Assembly: GCF_002846555.1 (NCBI RefSeq) | Contig: NZ_PJMS01000001.1 | Coordinates: 4,030,001-4,094,000 of the forward strand | Origin: Aquimarina sp. MAR_2010_214 | Lineage (GTDB): Bacteria > Bacteroidota > Bacteroidia > Flavobacteriales > Flavobacteriaceae | DNA: 64,000 nt | Direction of reading: 5' to 3' | Shown here: positions 1 through 9,920 of the stretch, one piece after another | Numbering within the stretch: the stretch's first letter is position 1 | How the letters are laid out: every line of letters starts with the position of its first letter | The notes under the pieces: model-generated | Seen by the model: the letters and a program-made list of their open reading frames with translations, nothing else | What the model was told of the DNA's origin: nothing | Database searches by the model: none | Program-made: the position numbers and the translations under genes

Positions 1-52
1 TGGGGATTCTAATGATATTGATTACTTTCACTCCTTCAAGTATAGAAAATAG
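1..52 (+). CDS. 3' end of an unidentified upstream gene (partial)
   Basis: Reading frame 2 is open from the left edge and ends in the residues DSNDIDYFHSFKYRK followed by TAG at 50-52. The stop touches the ATG of the next gene with no gap, which suggests translational coupling in one operon. Too little is visible to name the protein. Confidence 0.45.
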   Translation, partial: GDSNDIDYFHSFKYRK

Positions 53-715
53 ATGATCAAAGCTAATAATATTCATAAAAACTATGGAGACCTTCATGTT
101 CTTAAAGGAGTCGATCTTCATATCAAAAAAGGAGAAATTGTTTCTATTGTTGGGGCTTCAGGTGCGGGAAAAACAACATTACTACAAATATTAGGAACAC
201 TAGATCGTGTTAGTGAAATTAAGGATTGTGAATTATCAATTAATGAATCTAATATCAATACACTATCTCAGAAGCAGCTTTCTAAATTTAGAAATGAGCA
301 ATTGGGTTTTATCTTTCAATTTCATCAACTATTACCAGAATTTACAGCATTAGAAAATGTATGCATACCTGCTTTTATAAAAAAAACTCCAAAAGCTGAA
401 GTAGAAAAAAGAGCAAAGGAACTTTTAGATTTTTTAGGACTTTCTCATCGATATGATCATAAACCCAGCGAGTTATCAGGAGGAGAACAACAACGTGTAG
501 CTGTTGCCAGAGCCTTGGTTAATAATCCGAAAGTAATTTTTGCTGATGAACCTTCTGGTAATTTGGATAGTGAAGCTGCAGAAAACTTGCACCAATTATT
601 TTTTAAACTTAGAGATGAATTTGGGCAAACCTTTGTGATTGTAACGCATAATCAGGAGTTGGCTGATATGGCTGATAGAAAATTGGTTATGGTAGATGGT
701 AAAATTGTAGCGTAA
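53..715 (+). CDS. lolD: LolD-type ABC transporter ATP-binding protein
   Basis: This 220-residue protein is the size of LolD, the ATPase of the LolCDE complex that releases lipoproteins from the inner membrane for transport to the outer membrane. Walker A is GASGAGKTT near residue 34, the signature is [10 protein letters not shown] near 140, and Walker B is [12 protein letters not shown] near 162. The H-loop is in VIVTHNQEL. The ATG follows the preceding stop directly. No LolC/E permease lies next to it, which is common in flavobacteria. A MacB-like ATPase is the main alternative; the [16 protein letters not shown] segment fits LolD well. Confidence 0.88.
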   Translation: MIKANNIHKNYGDLHVLKGVDLHIKKGEIVSIVGASGAGKTTLLQILGTLDRVSEIKDCELSINESNINTLSQKQLSKFRNEQLGFIFQFHQLLPEFTALENVCIPAFIKKTPKAEVEKRAKELLDFLGLSHRYDHKPSELSGGEQQRVAVARALVNNPKVIFADEPSGNLDSEAAENLHQLFFKLRDEFGQTFVIVTHNQELADMADRKLVMVDGKIVA

Positions 716-931
716 ATTTTCTCTTATGAATAACAAACTATACTATCGTATATGTATAGTTCATAATTCGGATAATGAAACTGTTTAAATATATGACTAA
801 ACAGCAAAGCATAAACCGGATAGAGGTAAAAAAAACCTCATGATAATCAAAATCTTGAAAATTATTTTTGACTTTTCCTAAATAGGGATTTTTAAATCTC
901 AATTTCAGATATTCATAATACTCCCCTGAAT

Positions 932-1178
932 CCTAAAATCATATTTAAAAAATGCTCCGGCTTATAACTTTGTGGCAACCAAGAAACCTTACCAACAATT
1001 AACCTATAAGACTAAAGTAAAACAAGATTGCAATACTAGCTGAATAATATTTCATAAGTTGAGTTTATGTTAAATACTTAGCTACAAAACTCAACAAAAA
1101 AAGTATTCAAATCAATAATCAGATGTCTTCAATCATGATCTGGGACATCTAAAATCACGATTGAAGACATTTAAAAAG
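932..1178. repeat. Non-coding direct repeat, copy A
   Basis: Resembles 2438-2695 along its length in the same orientation. Shared landmarks in order are AAATCATATT, GCTTATAACTTT, CAACCA, AAGATTG, CATAAGTTGA, CAACAAAAAAA, CAAATCAATAA and a GTGTC/ATGTC-type palindrome. Inside this copy, GTTGAGTTT pairs with AAACTCAAC and ATGTCTTCAATC pairs with GATTGAAGACAT. No open frame is shared, so it is either a structured RNA or a relic of a tandem duplication. Confidence 0.6.
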
Positions 1179-1246
1179 CAATTAATTATAGTAAATATAG
1201 ATGTTTACGAGAATCACATTGATTATAAACACTTACAAAAAGAAAA

Positions 1247-1270
1247 GACTACCTTTTCAGGTAGTCCCTT
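1247..1270 (-). terminator. Rho-independent terminator of the M57 protease gene
   Basis: On the minus strand the stem GACTACCT/AGGTAGTC is followed by TTTTCTTTTT. It lies about 40 bp after the stop of the gene at 1307. Confidence 0.7.
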
Positions 1271-1306
1271 CTAAAGAAATCAAAGTTCTTAATAATTTTA
1301 TATTAA

Positions 1307-2149
1307 TTAATATAAGTACCGCAATGCAGTAACATCATTTCTATTTAGAGATCCATCTTGAGGATTTCCTTGTGCAGGACAAGAAATCATAATAGAGGTG
1401 ATATCGGTACCTGTTGGAGTTCCTGGAATATGAATAGCTCCTTCTTGCCCTTGACCTTCTGCACTACCATCACATGCTCTGCGCTGCCAATCTGTATGAC
1501 GTAACCCTATACAATGTCCCATTTCATGAGTAATAACATGTTGCGTATAAGCAACTCCATTGTTTCTTACTCTAGGCCCTATTCTTGCCCATTTGTATGG
1601 TCTTCCATTAGAAGGAAATCCTGCTAATCCTCCTGATCCTAAATCACTTCTTACATATACTACTAAATCAGCAGCTTGATAGTTAGTACCAAAAGTAAGT
1701 CTCATGTTAAGAGAGGTATTTAAGTTATTATATGTATTCACAGCTCTCTGTAAAGCCTGCCGTCCTGTGTTAGACAATCCATTACCACCGCCACCGGTAT
1801 AGCCCAGTACGTTAATCGTACGGTTGCTACTAGACACAATGTTTCTTGTTCGATATTGCTTCATTCCATTATCCAAAGATTCTAAGCTTGGCTGATCTAC
1901 AAGTCCAGCTACTGGAATACCAAGATCTGTACCATTAACAAAGTAGTCTGCACTACTTCCATCAAGATCAGTGATCATTTTTACAGATACATCTTCTGTA
2001 TTAACTCCCATGCTTTCTAACTTAAGAAGTTGCTCTTTTGTAGGAGTTTTACTCGTTTCATTTACTTCTGTAGTGATTTCTTCTTTTTGACACGAAGTAA
2101 TACACCCCGCTACAATAGCACTAAGTGCTAATAATTTGATAGTTTTCAT
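1307..2149 (-). CDS. Secreted M57-like zinc metalloprotease lipoprotein (HEIGH type)
   Basis: The 280-residue protein begins with a lipoprotein signal; the lipobox is ITSC near residue 17-20, so it should be anchored in an envelope membrane or exported. The zinc site is HEMGHCIGLRH near residue 210, matching the HExxHxxGxxH pattern of metzincin-like proteases and the dual-action HEIGH family. The following HTDW, the IHIPGTP segment and the C-terminal DVTALRYLY are family hallmarks as I know them. Residues 20-110 look like a propeptide. The gene is flanked on both sides by copies of a non-coding repeat and has its own terminator downstream. The substrate is unknown. Confidence 0.85.
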   Translation of the reverse strand: MKTIKLLALSAIVAGCITSCQKEEITTEVNETSKTPTKEQLLKLESMGVNTEDVSVKMITDLDGSSADYFVNGTDLGIPVAGLVDQPSLESLDNGMKQYRTRNIVSSSNRTINVLGYTGGGGNGLSNTGRQALQRAVNTYNNLNTSLNMRLTFGTNYQAADLVVYVRSDLGSGGLAGFPSNGRPYKWARIGPRVRNNGVAYTQHVITHEMGHCIGLRHTDWQRRACDGSAEGQGQEGAIHIPGTPTGTDITSIMISCPAQGNPQDGSLNRNDVTALRYLY

Positions 2150-2437
2150 AATTTGAGTTTGTTAATTTGTGTGAGTCAATAAAAACCAAAAAGTCTTCTA
2201 TTATCTCGATTAAAGAATTTAGATATTAAGAACTTTGAAACCTTAATACTTTATTGTTAGATTACATAGTTTTTCATCTTTTAAAAACAGTTTCATGTAT
2301 TGCTTCCAAACATCAAAGCAAACTGAATCTAGAATCATAAAAGATTCAATATTGTCTAAGCATGAAAGTTATTTTTTGATTCTTCTTGAATCAGAATTTT
2401 AAATTAAATTTTAAGCCTTCAGAGATGATATTTAGGA

Positions 2438-2695
2438 CTTTAAAATCATATTCAAAACATTCTGCTTATAACTTTTGACAACCAGGAATATATAATCTAT
2501 AGTCTATTCTATAGATTATTTGTTTATTAAAAATTAAGATTGGAATACTATTGAAGAGTGTTTTCATAAGTTGATCTTTTTGTGTAAAATTAGTTGATGC
2601 TAAATTCAACAAAAAAAAGGCTCAAATCAATAAACAGGTGTCCTCTAACATGATTTAGGATGTCTCAAATCACAATATAAAACATTATAAAAACA
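2438..2695. repeat. Non-coding direct repeat, copy B
   Basis: Diverged copy of 932-1178, lying upstream of the M57 protease start and downstream of the AraC gene. It keeps GCTTATAACTTTTGACAACC, CATAAGTTGA and CAACAAAAAAAAG. The rest of the 2150-2701 gap shows no gene. Confidence 0.6.
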
Positions 2696-2701
2696 AGAAA
2701 A

Positions 2702-3760
2702 TCAACTATCTACATTTTTAACATATGATGAAGGGGAGACACCAACTATGTCCTTGAAATTTTTATAAAAAGATGCTCTGGAGTTAAAACCAACTTCGTT
2801 AGCAATTGCAGAAATGCTAAATTTTTTATGTTTATCCATAGATAAAAGCTGTTTAAACTCTTCAATCCTATAATAATTGATATAATTATTGAAATTCTTA
2901 TGTTCGATTTTATTAATCGCTTTAGAAATTAGCCTTTCTGGTAATCTAACCTCTTTCGCAAATGTTCTTAGAGTAATCGAGGAGTTTAGATATGCTTTGG
3001 TTTCTAGCATGTATTCCTCAATAATCTTTATTGTATTTTCTAATTCTGCTTTGGTTTCTTTTTCTTCTGTTTTAGGAGAAATCATATTCATGATATTAAT
3101 CTGAACCAGACTTGCAATAGTAATATAATAAAGTCCCAATAAAAGAATCGTATTTAGAGTGAATCTATAATACTTTTCACTAATAAATAGATGTGCTACA
3201 TGCCCAACAAGATTAAATAAAATACAGACGATACAAAATATGGTTAACCAATGTAATGATTTGTTTTTGGTAATTTCATAAAAATGAGGTAACTGTTTCT
3301 TATGTTTATTATTAACTCTAATAATCATAATAGACATTGTTATAATATAAATTGAAGAAGCTGCAGTTATCATTCTTCCAAAATGTATTTCTCGTAAAGT
3401 GGCATGTATTTCTGGGTTTTGTAATACCAAAAGAAAAAACACCGACAAAAACAAGAACTCTATAATTGCAGGAAGATAGTAATAGAGTTTGCGTTTTATA
3501 TATATCCCTGCTGTTTCTATCGCATAGAAAAATAAAAAATTCATACTCAAAAAATCAAATCGGAATGGTTGATAATAAATAGCTGGGTGTTTAACATACT
3601 TAAAAACAAAATACATTGCCATCTCAACACATAAAGTCACAAAAAACAGTCCCAGATATCTATTGATATTTACTTTTTTAGATGGATAAAAAAGAAGGAT
3701 AATAGTGATAACTAACGTTTGTAAGCCACTTAATAAAAATAAATAATCTACAATTTTCAT
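2702..3760 (-). CDS. AraC-family regulator with N-terminal membrane domain
   Basis: About 352 residues from the internal ATG at 3760, preferred because the extra ten upstream residues would delay the first membrane helix. Seven or so hydrophobic segments fill residues 1-230. The C-terminal 100 residues form an AraC double helix-turn-helix (ISAIANEVGFNSRASFYKNF, then GVSPSSYV). This build is frequent in Bacteroidota and suggests a membrane-bound transcription factor sensing an envelope signal. The gene lies upstream of, and in the same direction as, the M57 protease, which makes the protease a plausible target; that is inference. Confidence 0.85.
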   Translation of the reverse strand: MKIVDYLFLLSGLQTLVITIILLFYPSKKVNINRYLGLFFVTLCVEMAMYFVFKYVKHPAIYYQPFRFDFLSMNFLFFYAIETAGIYIKRKLYYYLPAIIEFLFLSVFFLLVLQNPEIHATLREIHFGRMITAASSIYIITMSIMIIRVNNKHKKQLPHFYEITKNKSLHWLTIFCIVCILFNLVGHVAHLFISEKYYRFTLNTILLLGLYYITIASLVQINIMNMISPKTEEKETKAELENTIKIIEEYMLETKAYLNSSITLRTFAKEVRLPERLISKAINKIEHKNFNNYINYYRIEEFKQLLSMDKHKKFSISAIANEVGFNSRASFYKNFKDIVGVSPSSYVKNVDS

Positions 3761-4009
3761 TTCAAAAACCTTTAAATAACAAAATGCCACTGACTGTTAT
3801 TAATATAGATCTATAGAAATGCCTATATGATATCTAACGTAATAAAAACTATTTTTTTAATAGCACAAAAACCAATAAACTTCTTAACACATGAATTTAT
3901 TGTACATAAAACTTAAATCTGTATTTTATTTAACTTAAATACTAAAAGGTAATTGAAAAAATTACCATATTTGTTGATGATAAAATATTAAAAATCATAA
4001 TATCTTCTT

Positions 4010-4783
4010 GTGAAAAAATTTAATACTATCGAACTCAAAAATTTCTTGGATGAAAAGGCTTTTTACTATGAACAACCAAAATTCATAGAAACAGATCCTG
4101 TGCAAATCCCTCATTTATATACTCAGAAAGAAGATATTGAGATATCAGGATTTCTTACAGCTACCATTTCTTGGGGTAATCGAAAAAGCATCTTAACTAA
4201 TTCCCACAAATTAATGTCACTTTTGGGCAATAGTCCATATGATTTTATAATGAATCATACTGAGGAGAACCTTGAAGGTTTCGATAATTTTGTTCATAGA
4301 ACCTTTAATAGTACTGATCTATCCTATTTCATTACCGCATTACAGCATATGTATACCACATATAATGATATGGAAACTTTTTTTAAATTACATGAAGAAG
4401 GTGACAATTTTCAAACTGCGATCCATAATTTCAAAAAAGAATTCTTTTCTCTACCACATCTGCCAAGAACAGAAAAACATATTAGTGATCCTTATAAAAA
4501 TTCTGCTGCTAAACGAATCAATATGTTTCTCCGATGGATGGTAAGAGATACCTCTGCTGGTGTTGATTTAGGTATTTGGAGCAGCCTGTCCCCTGCTCAA
4601 TTATCTTGTCCATTAGATGTGCATTCTGGAAATGTTGCACGTAAACTAGGGTTACTTAGACGCAAACAAAACGATGGAAAAGCACTGTTAGAGCTTGATA
4701 CAAAATTAAGGAGTTTAGATCCCATAGACCCCGTTAAGTATGATTATGCATTATTCGGACTTGGAGTTTTTGAAAAGTTTTAA
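4010..4783 (+). CDS. TIGR02757 family (DUF2400) protein
   Basis: The 257-residue protein matches the widespread Bacteroidota family TIGR02757, judged from ISGFLTATISWGNRKSI near the N-terminus, NMFLRWMVRDTSAGVDLGIW in the middle and LDVHSGNVARKLGLL towards the end. The family looks related to helix-hairpin-helix DNA glycosylases, but no function is established that I know of. The start is GTG at 4010; no ATG lies nearby in frame. Confidence 0.85.
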   Translation: MKKFNTIELKNFLDEKAFYYEQPKFIETDPVQIPHLYTQKEDIEISGFLTATISWGNRKSILTNSHKLMSLLGNSPYDFIMNHTEENLEGFDNFVHRTFNSTDLSYFITALQHMYTTYNDMETFFKLHEEGDNFQTAIHNFKKEFFSLPHLPRTEKHISDPYKNSAAKRINMFLRWMVRDTSAGVDLGIWSSLSPAQLSCPLDVHSGNVARKLGLLRRKQNDGKALLELDTKLRSLDPIDPVKYDYALFGLGVFEKF

Positions 4784-4917
4784 ACTGATAAAAAGTGGTC
4801 TAAAAAGTTATGTATGGTTGATCATTTTAAATTATCTTCAGCAACACTAGTTTGATATGCTTTGGTTTTCTCAACTTTTCAGACCTCTTTTATTTAATTA
4901 CAATAGCTACAAGAAAC

Positions 4918-6738
4918 TTAATTATAATTGGTTGTTACATTTTCATCAGTTAAAGTTTTTACATATGCGATTATAGCTTTTAATTCTTTATCTGTTAAGT
5001 TTAATTCATCAAAAGGCAAGGTTTGATGTGGTAAATCAAATCCCATTCCACCACCGCCTCCTAAGTTATAAAACTCCATTACTTCTTCTAATGTATTATA
5101 TACCCCGTTATGCATATAAGGAGCTGTGAGATCAGCATTTCTTATTGTTGGTGTTTTAAACATTCCTCGATGTAGTTCTTCTTCAAATTTCCAATAAAAT
5201 CCTAAATCATTATCGATCATTTTGTTTTTTGCCGTTTCAGGAACTCCAATTACCTCTTTTTCTGTTTCGGTAAAAAAAGGAGGTACTGTACCATTAGTTA
5301 ATGGCACAAAATGGCAAGTAGCGCATAGTGCTTTACCCATAAATAAATTGAATCCTAGTTTTTCCTCATCGGTAAATGTACTTTCTTCTCCTCTAATATT
5401 TTTATCGAATTTAGAATCAAAACCATTTAAGGTTGAGATATAAGAAGATATAGCTTTAATAACTTCAATGTTTTTGGTTGAAATCCCTCCATATGCTTCT
5501 TTAAATAGCTTTATATATGTTGTGTCTTTAAGAATAGCATCAGAAAACTGATGAACTGTAGAATCAAATTCTTGATCATTAATAAACACAGATGATATTT
5601 GATCTAATAATGTTTCTGATCTTCCATCCCAAAAAAAACTTTGTTGGAATGCAGTGTTTATGAGTGTTGGTGTATTTCTTAAAAGTGGTTCACCTGTATT
5701 GCTAAAATTCGTAACCATACCATCTGCATATGCTTTTTCTGGTATATGGCAAGTAGCACAAGACATTTTCCCTTTTTTAGAAAGGTTTGGGTCAAAGAAA
5801 AGCTTTTGTCCTAGTAATATCTGTTTATCTGTAGGATTACGATTTACAGCTGGGGTAAAATACGTAAGGTTAAAACTATTTTTTTCAAAAAATGTTGGGG
5901 CATCAAAATTAAATGGATGTGTATCTACCCCATCCCATAATGCACTCTCTTGTCTAATTTTTACCCAGTTTCTAGTAATTGGGTTTATATAATCGCGTAT
6001 AAAAGTGTATCTGTCAAAAGTTTCAAAATCTGTGTTTTTATCAATAAACCGTATTGATTTGTCAATATTACTTATAAATTCTTTATCTAATTCTGGGTTC
6101 TTTTTTTGTATTAAAAATTGAATACTTTCCTGATATACAAATCTTAAACTCTCTAAAGAGATGGTAGTTTCTTCAATCCCCAAATGGCTTACAGGAGTAT
6201 CAAAACCAGAAATTGCAAGACTAATGATTCTAAATAATTGTTGATGAGTTGCGATAAAAAAACGTTGTGGATTTAATGCTCGTTTTTCTATGTTTTTCTT
6301 AAGATTTAATAATAAACCTTTTGTGATATCAACTTCTCTAATGAAATCTACATTGCTAACTTCTCCTTCATAAATACTTTCTTCAATTTTCTGAAATCCA
6401 ACAGGTTTTAAAATTTTACCGTTATCTTCTTTATAAACAGGAAGAGCTGGGCCATTAGCTCTATGCCCAACAGATGGATTTAAATAAGCTGCATATGGTT
6501 CTGCTTTTTTAAATGATGCCCGTGCATTTTTAAATATAGTTTTTGCCTTTTTACCTTTTACTCCTTCTTCTTTAAGTTCGTCCAAATCTGATATAGATTT
6601 TACAATATTCTCCAAATAAAAATCTTGTACCACTTTCCAATCAGGAGTAGTTTTCTCCACATATTTTTCTTGCTTTTTACAAGCAATACTCAATAGAAAT
6701 AAACATACAACACCTATTATTTTATTAGAAATACGCAT
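4918..6738 (-). CDS. Dihaem cytochrome c peroxidase (MauG/CcpA family) lipoprotein
   Basis: The ATG at 6738 gives 606 residues beginning with a lipoprotein signal (lipobox SIAC). The longer reading frame to 6780 would run into the terminator hairpin of the upstream gene, so the inner start is better. Two haem-binding CxxCH motifs are visible, CATCH near residues 327 and 472, as in dihaem peroxidases that reduce hydrogen peroxide or oxidise protein partners in the periplasm. The first 290 residues are an additional helical region. The context MHNGVYNTLEEVMEFYNLGG near the C-terminus is typical of the family. It follows a PhoX-like lipoprotein gene in the same direction. Confidence 0.9.
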   Translation of the reverse strand: MRISNKIIGVVCLFLLSIACKKQEKYVEKTTPDWKVVQDFYLENIVKSISDLDELKEEGVKGKKAKTIFKNARASFKKAEPYAAYLNPSVGHRANGPALPVYKEDNGKILKPVGFQKIEESIYEGEVSNVDFIREVDITKGLLLNLKKNIEKRALNPQRFFIATHQQLFRIISLAISGFDTPVSHLGIEETTISLESLRFVYQESIQFLIQKKNPELDKEFISNIDKSIRFIDKNTDFETFDRYTFIRDYINPITRNWVKIRQESALWDGVDTHPFNFDAPTFFEKNSFNLTYFTPAVNRNPTDKQILLGQKLFFDPNLSKKGKMSCATCHIPEKAYADGMVTNFSNTGEPLLRNTPTLINTAFQQSFFWDGRSETLLDQISSVFINDQEFDSTVHQFSDAILKDTTYIKLFKEAYGGISTKNIEVIKAISSYISTLNGFDSKFDKNIRGEESTFTDEEKLGFNLFMGKALCATCHFVPLTNGTVPPFFTETEKEVIGVPETAKNKMIDNDLGFYWKFEEELHRGMFKTPTIRNADLTAPYMHNGVYNTLEEVMEFYNLGGGGGMGFDLPHQTLPFDELNLTDKELKAIIAYVKTLTDENVTTNYN

Positions 6739-6767
6739 AATAACATATATTTTATATAAATGAAAAA

Positions 6768-6797
6768 AGGCCTCTATCAAAAATAGAGGTCCCTTTT
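6768..6797 (-). terminator. Terminator downstream of the PhoX-like gene
   Basis: Stem CCTCTAT/ATAGAGG separated by a short A-rich loop, with T runs on both sides, so it could work in either direction. It lies between the PhoX-like gene and the peroxidase gene. Confidence 0.65.
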
Positions 6798-6823
6798 TTC
6801 AAAATTTTATTACCTCACTAAGA

Positions 6824-8371
6824 TTATCTTGGAAGTCCTTGTAGAATAATTATTTGAGAAGCTTGATCATCCTCTCTAGATGCGTTAGTATGACCATCAA
6901 GATTCATAAAATCTGGACTTTCCCAGTAATGTGGTTGTACTGCCAAAAGAAATGTTCCTGGGATACCTACTTTATCCGAAACATCAATTAAAGAACCAAA
7001 TTCTCCACTAATTCTGGTACTATTTCTTGGATCTAAATCCTGACGTACTACTAATTCTAATACTTTACTTGGGTTATTACCATTAATATCTGTCTGATAA
7101 ATATATGCCGAATGTCCTCTACTGAATGAATTAGGGTCTTCTTGAATGTATACAAAGTTTTCTGTCACACAGATATTATCTGGACTTTGAAGCATTCCTA
7201 AGTTACCATCCATATTATTTGTGTCTGTATTACCACTTACGATCTGAGTCAATTTACCTGTAAGAGGAGAAGTTTCATCAAGTTCTAATTTATAAACAGT
7301 ACCCCAATCATTATAAGTTCCTTCTCCTGGTCCTTTACCTGTTACTGCAAAAAATACATTTCTTCCGTTTGCATCACTTCCTTTTTGGTAATCTACATCT
7401 TCGACTCTCATAAATTGAGAGGCAAAAACATTGGTACATGCAGTTTCCATCTCGCTTTTTGTTAGATCTTTACCGTTAACTATCTCTACAAATTCTACAT
7501 CATATGTAGCTTGAAAATCAAGTTGACTTTCGTTATAAGTAGTATTTGCAGCTACATTCTTAACACCACTAGCTCCATCAGAAACTTGTTTAAATCGTAA
7601 TACATAAATCTTACCATTAGTAAGGTCATCATCTCCATTTTCTGAATAATATAGAGAAACTTGCCCTTCAGAACCACTAGAATCATCATCTCCTCCTATT
7701 ATCACTGTTTTACCAACATAAGAATTTTTCGGTAATGGAACAGCATTTTCCCAAGAAAACTCTCCCAAAGCATCTAATCCAAAATCTGCATTAGGGGTTG
7801 GAGTTTCAACTCTAGGGTCAATTCCTTTAACATCATAATTAATACTTTCTGATGCAGATAAAAAGATATCTTTAGTTCCTCCATGTATTTCGGCTTCCCA
7901 CATAGTTCCAGAACATTGACGAGCAAAATCTGCTACCCCCGAGTTTAATAAATAATCTCCTGATGTAGGAATCAAGTTTTTATCAAGATTGATTCGTGCT
8001 ACAGCATAACTATCTTCGCAATTTACGATATACATATATCCTCCGTTTCCATCTTTTAAAAACCCTGCACCATCAGCAGATCCCGCTAATTGAAAACTAC
8101 CTCCAATAACATCTGGAGTTGTTATCAATGAGTAAGCCTGAACATAGTTAAATTGTGGAGCAATCGCGACTAATGGATCATAAGATGATTTATTTGCAAA
8201 AATTGTTGGGGAAGGAACAAAATCTTCGCCATCTGCACCATCAGCACCGTCTTGACCATCGACTCCATTTGTCCCATTAATACCATCTTCTCCATCTTCA
8301 CAACTCATAAAAGATATAAAGACAACAGAAACCATAAAAACTCTTGAAATAATTTTGCGTAAAGTATTCAT
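6824..8371 (-). CDS. PhoX-like (DUF839) lipoprotein with collagen-like segment
   Basis: The 515-residue protein has a lipoprotein signal (FMSC near residue 24) followed at once by a Gly-X-Y run (GINGTNGVDGQDGADGADGE), a short collagen-like spacer used in surface lipoproteins. The remainder resembles PhoX/DUF839 beta-propeller proteins, seen in GDDDSSGSEGQVSLYY, GPGEGTYNDWGTVYKLEL and the LQSPDNICVTENFVYIQED blade. PhoX enzymes are calcium/iron alkaline phosphatases, but the catalytic residues were not checked here, so phosphatase activity is only possible. It precedes the dihaem peroxidase gene. Confidence 0.72.
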   Translation of the reverse strand: MNTLRKIISRVFMVSVVFISFMSCEDGEDGINGTNGVDGQDGADGADGEDFVPSPTIFANKSSYDPLVAIAPQFNYVQAYSLITTPDVIGGSFQLAGSADGAGFLKDGNGGYMYIVNCEDSYAVARINLDKNLIPTSGDYLLNSGVADFARQCSGTMWEAEIHGGTKDIFLSASESINYDVKGIDPRVETPTPNADFGLDALGEFSWENAVPLPKNSYVGKTVIIGGDDDSSGSEGQVSLYYSENGDDDLTNGKIYVLRFKQVSDGASGVKNVAANTTYNESQLDFQATYDVEFVEIVNGKDLTKSEMETACTNVFASQFMRVEDVDYQKGSDANGRNVFFAVTGKGPGEGTYNDWGTVYKLELDETSPLTGKLTQIVSGNTDTNNMDGNLGMLQSPDNICVTENFVYIQEDPNSFSRGHSAYIYQTDINGNNPSKVLELVVRQDLDPRNSTRISGEFGSLIDVSDKVGIPGTFLLAVQPHYWESPDFMNLDGHTNASREDDQASQIIILQGLPR

Positions 8372-8711
8372 TTTTTTCTCTAAATTTAATTTGTTATTGT
8401 TTTCCCGTAAAAGTATTCTTGGTCGATAGAAGTGTCGTTAATTAATAGTAGTGATTAAGTAAATCCTATTTTAAGTTTAGGTTAAAATCATTACTTAAAC
8501 GTTATTATTTAGAATTAGTCCTATTAGTGAGGGAATTCATCGCTATAAAAACTTATAATATCCATCTAAAATGATCCAATAATTTATTTTAGACAAAGTA
8601 TGGTTATCGCGTAAAATCAGTACATAATGCTAATTAATTCGTGATATCTGAGTTATTTTTGTTAATTTTATTAGGAATTGATTCTTATACATATCAATTC
8701 TTTGTAAGAGG
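8372..8711. other. Divergent intergenic region
   Basis: About 340 bp between divergent genes. I see only AT-rich sequence and no clear gene or strong hairpin; promoters for both neighbours must lie here. Confidence 0.5.
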
Positions 8712-9920
8712 ATGATATCGAATACTATACCCATAAACGAAAACTTCAGGTTAGAAGCTTTAAAATCATTAAATATTCTGGATACCGAATCACAGAAGGA
8801 ATTTGATGAAATTACAGCTTTGGCTGCGTATATCTGCGAAACAGATATGGCACTAATATCTTTGGTAGACAATGATAGACAATGGTTTAAATCTAAACAC
8901 GGATTAAAAACTTGCGAGACTCCACGTAATAATTCTCTTTGTTCTCATGTTGTTTTAAAACCAAATGCTCCTTTATTAATCAAAGACACTCGAAAAGATG
9001 AGCGTTTTAATGAAGAGCCAATTATTCTTGAAGGAAAACCAATTATTTTCTATGTAGGAATTCCGTTAGTAGATAAAGATGGTTTTGCCTTGGGGTCATT
9101 ATGTGTAATGGATAGTGTTCCCAGAGAACTTTCTAATAAGCAATTGGATTCTCTTACTGCTTTGGCAAAGCAAGTGATTATTCTTTTTGAGCTTAATAAA
9201 AAGAATAATGATCTTCAAGTAATTCAAAATAAGTTAAAAAAACATAACGAATCCTTAAGGGAGTTTGCAAGAGTAATTTCTCATGATCTTAAGATGCCAT
9301 TAGCCAATGTTATTACATCGACAGATTTATTAAAGCTTAAACTAGGAGATAAACTCGATAATGAAAGTTTAGAATATTTTGATTATATCAAAGCTTCATC
9401 TTTCTCTATGAGTAATTATATTAGTGATGTACTTGATCATTATGAGAGTGAAAGCTTAATACATAATACACCCGAAGAATTTTATTTAAACCGTCTATTG
9501 AGTAAAATTGTTGATTTACTTAGTATGAAACCGGATTTTACTATTTATTTCCCCGAAGAAGATCCTATTATACAATGTAATAAACTTGCTTTAAAACAAA
9601 TTTTCTTTAACCTTATCGGAAATAGTATTAAATATAATGACAAAGAGCAGATCATTATATCGATAGAAACTAACGAAGATAAAAATTTCTATTATTTCAG
9701 AATAACAGATAATGGAATGGGAATTCCAAATGATAAATTAGATACCATTTTTGAACTTTTTACTACTGCCAATACTACAGATAGAAGTGGTAATAAAGGT
9801 AATGGTATTGGGCTTTCTACTGTAGAAAAGTTAGTCGAAAACCTAGGTGGTTACATTAAAGTATCTTCTAAGGAGAAGGTTCAAACTACTTTTGAGTTTT
9901 CTATAAAGAAATCTAATTAA
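8712..9920 (+). CDS. GAF-domain sensor histidine kinase (cytoplasmic)
   Basis: The 402-residue protein has a GAF domain in residues 10-165 (RNNSLCSHVV and FYVGIPLVDKDGFALGSLCVMD are typical), a short coiled region, a HisKA box RVISHDLKMPLANV with the phosphoacceptor His near residue 195, and a HATPase domain with NLIGNSIKYND, DNGMGIP and GNGIGLSTVEKLVENLGG. There is no membrane segment, so it is a soluble sensor. No response regulator is adjacent. The 3' end overlaps the convergent FAD oxidoreductase gene by four bases. Confidence 0.9.
   Translation: MISNTIPINENFRLEALKSLNILDTESQKEFDEITALAAYICETDMALISLVDNDRQWFKSKHGLKTCETPRNNSLCSHVVLKPNAPLLIKDTRKDERFNEEPIILEGKPIIFYVGIPLVDKDGFALGSLCVMDSVPRELSNKQLDSLTALAKQVIILFELNKKNNDLQVIQNKLKKHNESLREFARVISHDLKMPLANVITSTDLLKLKLGDKLDNESLEYFDYIKASSFSMSNYISDVLDHYESESLIHNTPEEFYLNRLLSKIVDLLSMKPDFTIYFPEEDPIIQCNKLALKQIFFNLIGNSIKYNDKEQIIISIETNEDKNFYYFRITDNGMGIPNDKLDTIFELFTTANTTDRSGNKGNGIGLSTVEKLVENLGGYIKVSSKEKVQTTFEFSIKKSN

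Larger units (their letters stand above)
716..1306. other. Intergenic region between convergent genes
   Basis: About 590 bp without a convincing gene. It holds copy A of a diverged non-coding direct repeat (932-1178) and a terminator for the leftward protease gene (1247-1270). Nothing else is recognisable. Confidence 0.6.

Noticed and set aside
2889-3104. Short plus-strand frame inside the AraC gene
   Set aside because: It is antisense to a well-supported gene and matches nothing; many such shadow frames in the window were left out for the same reason.
4797-4892. Possible long-range hairpin GGTCTAAAAAGTT/AACTTTTCAGACC between convergent genes
   Set aside because: The loop is about 65 bases and there is one mismatch; too weak to call a terminator.
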